From contig JBNJGU010000141.1 in NCBI GenBank assembly GCA_051747985.1, positions 1-7,839 of the forward strand: a DNA stretch of 7,839 nt, written 5' to 3'. The notes under the pieces were generated by a model. That model saw nothing but the letters and a program-made list of their open reading frames with translations. It had not been told where the DNA came from and searched no databases. Shown piece after piece: positions 1 through 7,839 of this stretch. Position 1 is the stretch's first letter, and every line of letters starts with the position of its first letter. Source of the DNA: PWQG01 sp051747985 (GTDB lineage: Bacteria; Pseudomonadota; Gammaproteobacteria; Pseudomonadales; Pseudohongiellaceae). The position numbers and the translations under genes were made by a program.

Positions 1-21
1 ATGCAGGCGCATCGCGGCTGA
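1..21 (+). CDS. carA: Probable 3' end of carA (carbamoyl-phosphate synthase small subunit), partial
   Basis: The first frame reads Met-Gln-Ala-His-Arg-Gly-stop, with TGA at 19-21. CarA proteins commonly end in a helix of the type FIELI/M followed by a short basic tail, and this peptide would fit such a tail. The position immediately upstream of carB also fits, since carA normally precedes carB in one operon. CarA is the glutamine amidotransferase subunit that supplies ammonia to CarB. Only six codons are visible, so the call rests mainly on gene order. The frame could instead be non-coding. Confidence 0.45.
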   Translation: MQAHRG

Positions 22-74
22 CCGGCGAGAGCTGGAGACAGAGCGGGCTCAGACAAGGATCTTACGGGTACAAC

Positions 75-78
75 AGGT
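75..78 (+). promoter_or_regulatory. Weak ribosome binding site of carB
   Basis: AGGT lies five bases before the ATG at 84. The 62-base gap after the presumed carA stop holds no clear promoter, terminator or hairpin, which fits co-transcription of carA and carB. Confidence 0.5.
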
Positions 79-83
79 AATCT

Positions 84-3311
<3,228 letters not shown>

Positions 3312-3342
3312 GGCCGTCAGAACCACTGATTGAACCCGATGT

Positions 3343-3378
3343 CCCGCAGGGGCCCATGGCGGCCTCTGCGGGTTTTCT
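3343..3378 (+). terminator. Intrinsic terminator after carB
   Basis: Bases 3343-3354 pair with 3361-3372 to form a 12-bp GC-rich stem with one G-T wobble and a 6-base loop (CATGGC). TTTTCT follows at 3373-3378. It starts 31 bases after the carB stop. It should end the car transcript and separate it from greA. Confidence 0.85.
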
Positions 3379-3404
3379 ACGTTAATGGACAGAATGACTG
3401 GACT

Positions 3405-3409
3405 GGTGA
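3405..3409 (+). promoter_or_regulatory. Ribosome binding site of greA
   Basis: GGTGA lies four bases before the ATG at 3414. It supports that start over the in-frame TTG at 3330, which would place the terminator hairpin inside the coding sequence. Confidence 0.55.
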
Positions 3410-3413
3410 CACC

Positions 3414-3899
3414 ATGAGCAAGACAACACCCATGACAGTAGCCGGCGCCGAGCGCCTTCGCGAGGAGTTGCGCGAGCTCAAGCAGGTCAAGCGACCCGGC
3501 ATCATCGAGGCCATCGCCGAGGCCCGCGAACACGGGGATCTGAAGGAGAATGCCGAGTATCATGCCGCTCGCGAGCAGCAGAGTTTCTGCGAGGGGCGCA
3601 TCGCCGAGATCGAGGGCAAGCTGGCGGAAGCACAGATCATCGACATCACGAAAATTCCCAATGAGGAGCGGGTGATCTTCGGTGTCACGGTCACCCTGAT
3701 CAATGTGGAGAGCGAGGAACAGGTCCGTTACCAGATCGTTGGAGATGACGAGGCTGATGTCAAGGTCGGCAAGATTTCCATTTCATCACCGATCGCCCGG
3801 GCCATGATGGGCAAGGAGGTCGGTGACGAGGTAGTGGTGAAAGCACCGGGCGGAGAGACCACCTACGAAATCGAAGCAGTGGAGCATATCGGGGATTGA
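3414..3899 (+). CDS. greA: Transcription elongation factor GreA
   Basis: GreA enters the secondary channel of backtracked RNA polymerase and stimulates cleavage of the extruded RNA 3' end, so stalled complexes can resume. From the ATG at 3414 the protein has 161 residues (E. coli 158). An N-terminal antiparallel coiled coil covers about 1-78, and its tip carries the acidic pair D42 and E45 (D41 and E44 in E. coli) inside the family signature EHGDLKENAEYHAAREQQ. A C-terminal FKBP-like domain spans about 82-161, with the motifs GDDEAD and SPIARA. A longer frame from TTG 3330 exists, but its first 28 codons run through the carB terminator and match nothing in the family. No convincing sigma-70 promoter was seen in the short stretch between terminator and start. 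It converges on yhbY. Confidence 0.98.
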   Translation: MSKTTPMTVAGAERLREELRELKQVKRPGIIEAIAEAREHGDLKENAEYHAAREQQSFCEGRIAEIEGKLAEAQIIDITKIPNEERVIFGVTVTLINVESEEQVRYQIVGDDEADVKVGKISISSPIARAMMGKEVGDEVVVKAPGGETTYEIEAVEHIGD

Positions 3900-3911
3900 T
3901 CGGCCGGCGGG

Positions 3912-3948
3912 GCCGTAACGGGTCGGTTCAATGCTACCCGGGCTTTTT
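3912..3948 (+). terminator. Possible terminator of greA, overlapping the 3' end of yhbY
   Basis: GCC (3912-3914) and CGGGT (3919-3923) can pair with ACCCG (3936-3940) and GGC (3941-3943), leaving a four-base bulge (GTAA) and a 12-base loop. TTTTT follows at 3944-3948. The stem is imperfect, so the call is tentative. Its position 12 bases after the greA stop suits the role. No T-run ends the opposite strand, so I see no matching terminator for yhbY. Confidence 0.35.
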
Positions 3949-4248
3949 GTGACGCAGGATATTGGACAGTTTCGGGTCCGGCTTTGGATTGCTCCGGTAC
4001 AGCACGGCGACATGACCGATGCGTTGCACCAGCGTTGCGTTTTCCTGCTCGCAGATGGCATTGATCAGTCGCTGTCGCTCGGCCCGGTCCCCAACCAGCA
4101 CGCGGACCTTGATCAGTTCGTGGTCGTGCAGGGCCCGCCCGATTTCCTGGCGGACATTGTCACTGAGGCCCTTCTCGGCCACGGTGACCAGCGGGTGCAG
4201 TGAATGGGCGATGGTACGCAGGGTCTTGGTGTCCGGTGTGGTGCTCAA
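3934..4248 (-). CDS. yhbY: YhbY family RNA-binding protein (CRM domain), pre-50S ribosome associated
   Basis: YhbY is a small single-domain CRM protein that binds pre-50S ribosomal particles in E. coli. The product has 104 residues from a TTG start at 4248 (E. coli 97). Recognisable family segments are IAHSLHPLV at 13-21, KGLSDNVRQEI at 26-36, the conserved core HELIKV at 43-48, and LYR at 83-85. The GxxG RNA-contact loop reads AEKG (24-27), so the first glycine is alanine. I recall the same change in pseudomonad homologues, so it is probably not a defect. The TTG is preceded by AGGA at a spacing of eight. The ATG at 4314 would add 22 residues without family support and would overlap the likely promoter. 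The gene is transcribed against its neighbours, as in E. coli, converging on greA and diverging from rlmE. Confidence 0.93.
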   Translation of the reverse strand: MSTTPDTKTLRTIAHSLHPLVTVAEKGLSDNVRQEIGRALHDHELIKVRVLVGDRAERQRLINAICEQENATLVQRIGHVAVLYRSNPKPDPKLSNILRHKKPG

Positions 4249-4256
4249 CGCAGTAA

Positions 4257-4262
4257 TCCTGA
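4257..4262 (-). promoter_or_regulatory. Ribosome binding site selecting the TTG start of yhbY
   Basis: On the minus strand TCAGGA sits eight bases ahead of the TTG at 4248. No ATG or GTG in this frame has comparable spacing to a purine-rich site. Confidence 0.6.
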
Positions 4263-4286
4263 TTGGATGAGTGACTGGAGTGCGCC

Positions 4287-4314
4287 ATTGTAGCGCCGGG
4301 CCACCACGATGCAA
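4287..4314 (-). promoter_or_regulatory. Likely sigma-70 promoter of yhbY
   Basis: Read on the minus strand, TACAAT (4292-4287) matches the -10 consensus at five of six bases. TTGCAT (4314-4309) is a weak -35 at a 16-base spacing. Transcription would begin near 4280, about 30 bases before the TTG start. The strong -10 carries the call. Confidence 0.5.
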
Positions 4315-4320
4315 GCAACA

Positions 4321-4334
4321 GCCGGTGTGCCGGC
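4321..4334 (+). other. Small hairpin just before the rlmE ribosome binding site
   Basis: GCCGG (4321-4325) pairs with CCGGC (4330-4334) around a TGTG loop. It directly abuts the GGGAGAAAGG region. It is five base pairs long and could be chance in GC-rich DNA. Confidence 0.3.
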
Positions 4335-4344
4335 GGGAGAAAGG
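4335..4344 (+). promoter_or_regulatory. Ribosome binding site selecting the GTG start of rlmE
   Basis: The purine-rich run GGGAGAAAGG ends six bases before the GTG at 4351. The upstream in-frame ATG at 4309 has no such site. Confidence 0.65.
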
Positions 4345-4350
4345 CCGTTC

Positions 4351-4977
4351 GTGGCAAAGTCAGGCAGCAGCCGCCAGTGGTTGAAGGAGCATCACGATGA
4401 TGTCTGGGTCCGTGAGGCAAAAGCCCGCGGCTATCGCTCCCGTGCCAGCTTCAAGCTGCTGGAAATACAGGAAAAGGACCAGCTGATCCGCCCGGGTATG
4501 CGGGTGGTGGATCTGGGGGCCGCTCCGGGCGGCTGGTCGCAGGTGGTCGCGGAGATCCTGGATGGAGAGGGTACCGTGCTGGCCTCCGACATCCTGCCCA
4601 TGGACAGCATTGCCGGCGTGGAGTTCATTCAGGGTGACTTCACCGACAATGCGGTATACGAGCAGTTGCTGGCAGTCTTGGACAATGGCAAGGCGGATCT
4701 TGTAATATCGGATATGGCGCCCAACATGAGTGGTATGCGGGATATCGATCAGCCACGGGCGATGTTGCTGGCTGAACTGGCACTGGACATGGCCGAATCG
4801 GTGCTGACCTGCAATGGATCCCTGCTTGTGAAGGTCTTTCATGGAGAAGGGCTTCAGGAATATCAGGCGCTGCTGAAGCAGCGCTTCAATACAGTGAAGA
4901 CACGCAAGCCCCGCGCGTCCCGGGCGCGATCCAGCGAAATCTATCTGCTGGCAAGGGGGTTCCGGGAAAATCCGTGA
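4351..4977 (+). CDS. rlmE: 23S rRNA (uridine-2552-2'-O)-methyltransferase RlmE (FtsJ/RrmJ)
   Basis: RlmE uses S-adenosylmethionine to methylate the ribose of U2552 in the A-loop of 23S rRNA, a late step of 50S assembly. From GTG 4351 the product has 208 residues (E. coli 209). The SAM-binding loop is VVDLGAAPGGWSQ at 52-64, followed by the acidic D80. The catalytic tetrad is complete: K35 (RASFKL), D121 (DMAPNMSG), K161 (KVFHGEG) and E196 (SSEIY), each three less than the E. coli K38-D124-K164-E199. The RSRA motif at 29-32 and SRARS at 190-194 are also typical. Starting at ATG 4309 would add 14 residues absent from the family and lacks a ribosome binding site. In E. coli this gene is a heat-shock gene co-transcribed with ftsH. 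I could not see a clear sigma-32 promoter here. Confidence 0.97.
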   Translation: MAKSGSSRQWLKEHHDDVWVREAKARGYRSRASFKLLEIQEKDQLIRPGMRVVDLGAAPGGWSQVVAEILDGEGTVLASDILPMDSIAGVEFIQGDFTDNAVYEQLLAVLDNGKADLVISDMAPNMSGMRDIDQPRAMLLAELALDMAESVLTCNGSLLVKVFHGEGLQEYQALLKQRFNTVKTRKPRASRARSSEIYLLARGFRENP

Positions 4978-5026
4978 CCGCCACCAAAAACAATCCGGGA
5001 AGAATCTTTGAGGGATGTGGACACAG

Positions 5027-5048
5027 GATCGGTCAGTCCCGACCGATC
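5027..5048 (+). repeat. Inverted repeat / hairpin 1 in the ftsH leader
   Basis: GATCGGTC (5027-5034) and GACCGATC (5041-5048) form a perfect 8-bp stem around a 6-base loop. No T-run follows, so it is not an intrinsic terminator. It could also be an operator palindrome. Confidence 0.6.
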
Positions 5049-5049
5049 G

Positions 5050-5082
5050 ACTGCGCGCCTGACGGATGTCCGCAGGCGCAGT
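5050..5082 (+). repeat. Inverted repeat / hairpin 2 in the ftsH leader
   Basis: The core GCGCCTG (5055-5061) pairs with CAGGCGC (5073-5079). CGG (5063-5065) pairs with CCG (5070-5072) above it, around an ATGT tetraloop. In an alternative register ACTGCG (5050-5055) pairs with CGCAGT (5077-5082) with a small bulge. No T-run follows. Confidence 0.6.
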
Positions 5083-5092
5083 GACGAACGAG

Positions 5093-5110
5093 GATCGGCC
5101 AAGGCCGGTC
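5093..5110 (+). repeat. Inverted repeat / hairpin 3 in the ftsH leader
   Basis: GATCGGC (5093-5099) pairs with GCCGGTC (5104-5110), with one T-G wobble and a CAAG loop. It lies 14 bases before the ftsH ribosome binding site. The octamer AGGATCGG occurs both here (5091-5098) and at the left arm of hairpin 1 (5025-5032). Confidence 0.5.
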
Positions 5111-5124
5111 AACAGGCAATGATT

Positions 5125-5130
5125 AGGGGG
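5125..5130 (+). promoter_or_regulatory. Ribosome binding site selecting the TTG start of ftsH
   Basis: AGGGGG lies seven bases before TTG 5138 but 16 before the next in-frame ATG at 5147. The spacing therefore favours the TTG. Confidence 0.75.
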
Positions 5131-5137
5131 TTTACCC

Positions 5138-7108
5138 TTGAACGATATGGCAAAGAATCTGCTCTTATGGGTTGTCATCGCAGCTGTGTTGCTGACGGTT
5201 TTCAACAACATCAACCAGGAAACCACCACATCCCAGGTCTCCTACTCCGAATTCATCACCGAGGTGCGCAGCGGCGAGGTGCGATCGGTCAACATTGCCG
5301 GCACCAATGTGACAGGCCTGCGCGGAGACAACACGCGATTCACCACCACCATTCCCCAGGTGGGCGATCCGCATCTGATGGATGATCTGTTCGAGAACGA
5401 TGTCGAGATCGTGGCTTCCGAACCGGAACGACAGAGTATCTGGACGCAGTTGCTGGTCGCCAGCTTCCCGATCCTGATCATCATCGCCCTGTTCCTGTTT
5501 TTCATGCGGCAGATGCAGGGGGGGGCCGGAGGCGGCAAGGGCGGTCCCATGGCCTTCGGCAAAAGCAAGGCCAAGCTGATGAGCGAGGACCAGATCAAGG
5601 TCACCTTCTCCGACGTGGCCGGCTGTGACGAGGCCAAGGAGGACGTCAAGGAGCTGGTCGACTTCCTGCGTGAACCGGACAAGTTCCAGCGACTGGGCGG
5701 GCAGATTCCGCGCGGCATTCTGATGGTCGGTCAGCCCGGTACCGGCAAGACGCTGTTGGCCAAGGCCATTGCCGGCGAGGCCAAGGTGCCTTTCTTCTCG
5801 ATCTCCGGTTCCGATTTCGTCGAGATGTTCGTCGGTGTCGGCGCTTCCCGCGTACGGGACATGTTCGAACAGGCGAAGAAACAATCGCCCTGCATCATTT
5901 TCATCGACGAGATCGATGCTGTCGGCCGCCACCGCGGTGCCGGCCTGGGCGGGGGTCACGACGAGCGCGAACAGACCCTGAACCAGTTGCTGGTGGAAAT
6001 GGACGGTTTCGAGGCCAATGACGGCGTGATCGTCATCGCGGCCACCAACCGTCCAGACGTGCTGGACCCGGCACTGCTGCGTCCGGGGCGCTTTGACCGC
6101 CAGGTGGTGGTCGGGCTGCCCGATATCCGTGGTCGCGAGCAGATTCTGAAGGTGCACATGCGCAAGGTGCCGGTGGGTGATGACGTGGATCCGTCCATCA
6201 TCGCTCGTGGTACGCCCGGCTTCTCCGGCGCCGATCTGGCCAACCTGGTCAACGAGGCGTCCCTGTTTGCAGCCCGGGGTAACCGCCGGCTGGTGGGCAT
6301 GGACGAGTTCGAGAAAGCCAAGGACAAGATCATGATGGGCGCTGAGCGCAAATCCATGGTCATGTCCGACAAGGAGAAGCGCAACACCGCTTATCATGAA
6401 TCCGGCCATGCCATTGTCGGGTTGCTGATGCCCGAGCATGATCCGGTATACAAGGTCAGCATCATTCCGCGTGGTCGGGCGCTGGGTGTGACCATGTTCC
6501 TTCCCGAGGAGGACCGGTACAGCCTCAGCAAACGCGGTATTCTGAGCCAGATCTGCAGCCTGTATGGCGGGCGGATTGCCGAGGAGATGACATTGGGCAG
6601 CGAGGGTGTCACCACCGGGGCCTCCAATGACATCCAGCGGGCCACCGAGGTGGCGCGCAACATGGTCACCAAATGGGGCCTGTCAGAGAAGCTCGGGCCG
6701 CTCAGCTACGATGAGGATGATGGCGAGGTCTTCCTGGGCCGCGCGGCGGCCCAGGGCGGCGGTGCCAAGCATTCCGGTGAAACCGCCCGGCTGATCGATG
6801 ACGAGGTCAAGAGCATCATCGACGACTGTTACAACCGGGCGAAGCAGATCCTGGAGGACAACCGGGACAAGCTGGAGCTGATGAAGGATGCGTTGATGGA
6901 GTACGAGACCATCGATGTCGCCCAGATCCGTGACATCATGGAAGGGAAGAAGCCGCGTCCCCCGGCGGGCTGGTCCGACGATGGCGACAGTTCCGGATCG
7001 GCACCGGCCACGTCTTCCACGGACAGCGAAACACCGGCTGACACAGGCAGTGATGATACGGACGATCGCAAGGACAAGCCGATCGGTGGACCGGCAGGTG
7101 AACACTGA
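5138..7108 (+). CDS. ftsH: ATP-dependent zinc metalloprotease FtsH
   Basis: FtsH is the hexameric inner-membrane AAA+ protease that degrades unassembled membrane proteins and regulators such as LpxC and sigma-32 in E. coli. The product has 656 residues (E. coli 644-647). TM1 is at about 8-24, a periplasmic domain at about 25-103 and TM2 at about 104-123. The AAA+ module carries Walker A GQPGTGKT (198-205), pore motif FVG (231-233), Walker B IIFIDEID (253-260) and arginine fingers R315 and R318. The protease domain has HESGH (420-424), with D498 in TTGASNDIQ as the likely third zinc ligand. The tail from about 614 is rich in D, S and T and probably disordered. Walker A has glutamine where E. 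coli has proline (GPPGTGKT). That position is not catalytic. Starting at TTG gives MNDMAKNLLLW, matching the family N-terminus. It lies 160 bases after rlmE and overlaps folP. Confidence 0.99.
   Translation: MNDMAKNLLLWVVIAAVLLTVFNNINQETTTSQVSYSEFITEVRSGEVRSVNIAGTNVTGLRGDNTRFTTTIPQVGDPHLMDDLFENDVEIVASEPERQSIWTQLLVASFPILIIIALFLFFMRQMQGGAGGGKGGPMAFGKSKAKLMSEDQIKVTFSDVAGCDEAKEDVKELVDFLREPDKFQRLGGQIPRGILMVGQPGTGKTLLAKAIAGEAKVPFFSISGSDFVEMFVGVGASRVRDMFEQAKKQSPCIIFIDEIDAVGRHRGAGLGGGHDEREQTLNQLLVEMDGFEANDGVIVIAATNRPDVLDPALLRPGRFDRQVVVGLPDIRGREQILKVHMRKVPVGDDVDPSIIARGTPGFSGADLANLVNEASLFAARGNRRLVGMDEFEKAKDKIMMGAERKSMVMSDKEKRNTAYHESGHAIVGLLMPEHDPVYKVSIIPRGRALGVTMFLPEEDRYSLSKRGILSQICSLYGGRIAEEMTLGSEGVTTGASNDIQRATEVARNMVTKWGLSEKLGPLSYDEDDGEVFLGRAAAQGGGAKHSGETARLIDDEVKSIIDDCYNRAKQILEDNRDKLELMKDALMEYETIDVAQIRDIMEGKKPRPPAGWSDDGDSSGSAPATSSTDSETPADTGSDDTDDRKDKPIGGPAGEH
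7085..7090 (+). promoter_or_regulatory. Ribosome binding site of folP inside the end of ftsH
   Basis: GGTGGA lies seven bases before GTG 7098. It is embedded in the last codons of ftsH, which suggests translational coupling. Confidence 0.5.
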
Positions 7109-7839
7109 GGAGTGGACGGGACATCCATCGCCAGGGAATCCCCGGGTGATGGGTATCCTCAATCTCACGCCCGACTCCTTTTCCGACGGCGGCCAACTGG
7201 CCGCCGCTTCTGTATCCGGACATTTTTCCGTATCCCTGGACCGCACCCTGCGTCAGGCCGAAGAGCATCTCGGGGCCGGCGCGGCGTTGCTGGATGTGGG
7301 TGGCGAGTCGACACGCCCCGGCGCCGATCCGGTGTCCGTGCAGGAGGAGCTGGACCGAGTCATCCCCGTGGTGGAGGCCATTCGCGGGCGCCTGGGTGCG
7401 CGGGTTTCCGTCGATACCAGTCGGCCTGAGGTCATTCGTGAAGCGGCCCGGGCCGGAGCCTCCATGGTCAACGATGTACGGGCACTACAGTGCGAGGGGG
7501 CCTTGCGGGCGGCGGCCGATACCGGTCTGGCCGTGTGCCTGATGCACATGAAGGGGGCACCGCGGGATATGCAGAAAGACCCGAGGTATCAACAGCGGGA
7601 TGTTGTCGATGAAGTGCTGGAGTTCCTGTTGTCGCGAGCCGATCAGGCCATAGGGGCCGGGATCGCGGCGGACGGTATCTGTATCGATCCGGGCTTCGGC
7701 TTCGGCAAGACACCTCATCACAACTACCGCCTGCTGAATCATCTGGAGCGCTTCGTGGCCAGTCCCTATCCCGTGCTCGTGGGCATGTCCCGCAAATCCA
7801 TGATCGGTCATGCCATTGACAGGCCGGTCGATGAGCGAC
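7098..7839 (+). CDS. folP: Dihydropteroate synthase, 3' end beyond the window
   Basis: FolP condenses p-aminobenzoate with 6-hydroxymethyl-dihydropterin pyrophosphate to make dihydropteroate for folate, and it is the sulfonamide target. The frame stays open to the window end, giving 247 residues of an expected 290 or so. Motifs from GTG 7098 are: MGILNLTPDSFSDGG (18-32) with N22, ESTRPG (70-75) with T72 and R73, VDTSRPEVI (105-113) with D106, ND at 125-126, DPGFGFGK (197-204) and SRKS (231-234) with K233. With this start N22 falls at the E. coli number, which favours it over ATG 7149, too short by 17 residues. The segment between the DGG motif and the next helix is about 10 residues longer than in E. 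coli, so later residues are offset. The start overlaps ftsH by 11 bases, implying one transcript. glmM usually follows. Confidence 0.96.
   Translation, partial: MNTEEWTGHPSPGNPRVMGILNLTPDSFSDGGQLAAASVSGHFSVSLDRTLRQAEEHLGAGAALLDVGGESTRPGADPVSVQEELDRVIPVVEAIRGRLGARVSVDTSRPEVIREAARAGASMVNDVRALQCEGALRAAADTGLAVCLMHMKGAPRDMQKDPRYQQRDVVDEVLEFLLSRADQAIGAGIAADGICIDPGFGFGKTPHHNYRLLNHLERFVASPYPVLVGMSRKSMIGHAIDRPVDER

Noticed and set aside
4309..4350. ATG 4309 as the start of rlmE
   Set aside because: It has no ribosome binding site, the added 14 residues are not family-like, and GTG 4351 gives the expected length with a good purine-rich site.
5118..5123. AATGAT as a -10 box for a dedicated ftsH promoter
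   Set aside because: No -35-like hexamer lies 16-18 bases upstream, and it would leave almost no leader before the ribosome binding site.
5008..5385. Plus-strand frame covering the rlmE-ftsH gap and the start of ftsH
   Set aside because: Its second half is ftsH read in the wrong frame, and its first half is the hairpin region translated as Arg/Ser-rich peptide. It has no family similarity.
5989..6296. Two copies of the E. coli Chi octamer GCTGGTGG (5989-5996 and 6289-6296)
   Set aside because: Both arise from Leu-Val type codons in conserved ftsH sequence, which are frequent in GC-rich genes. Chi specificity in this organism is unknown.
5165..6439. Long minus-strand open frame opposite ftsH (424 codons)
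   Set aside because: It is antisense to highly conserved AAA+ coding sequence, has no recognisable domain, and is His/Gln/Leu-rich as expected for the mirror of GC-rich codons. It is a shadow frame.
7149..7151. ATG 7149 as the start of folP
   Set aside because: It would remove the short N-terminal segment present in E. coli FolP, and the preceding bases lack a good ribosome binding site. GTG 7098 places N22 at the E. coli number.

Overview
This window is a conserved housekeeping block from a GC-rich gammaproteobacterium. I found no mobile element, CRISPR array, tRNA or rRNA gene, and no undescribed multi-gene system. The order (end of carA)-carB-greA-<yhbY-rlmE-ftsH-folP>, with yhbY alone on the minus strand, is typical of Gammaproteobacteria: greA/yhbY/rlmE/ftsH/folP are arranged this way in E. 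coli, and carAB sits next to greA in many non-enteric members. The GC-rich codons and the protein sequences would suit a Chromatiales/Ectothiorhodospiraceae-like or Pseudomonas/Halomonas-like organism, but the family cannot be fixed from this window alone.

Layout. Positions 1-21 are probably the last codons of carA. carB (84-3311) is a complete carbamoyl-phosphate synthase large subunit and ends just before a strong intrinsic terminator (3343-3378). greA (3414-3899) follows as a separate transcript. yhbY (4248-3934, minus strand) converges on greA and diverges from rlmE. From 4351 onward rlmE, ftsH and folP run in one direction. A 160-base gap between rlmE and ftsH carries three consecutive hairpins ahead of the ftsH ribosome binding site. 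folP overlaps the end of ftsH by 11 bases and is cut off by the window end.

How the genes relate. carA/carB make carbamoyl phosphate for pyrimidines and arginine. GreA rescues backtracked RNA polymerase. YhbY binds pre-50S particles, and RlmE methylates 23S rRNA U2552 late in 50S assembly, so both act in ribosome maturation. FtsH is the membrane ATP-dependent protease, co-transcribed with rlmE in E. coli. FolP makes dihydropteroate for folate.

Points of interest are modest: the structured leader of ftsH, a run of four genes whose best starts are TTG or GTG, a roughly 10-residue insertion in loop 1 of the dihydropteroate synthase, and start-site corrections for greA, rlmE and folP.
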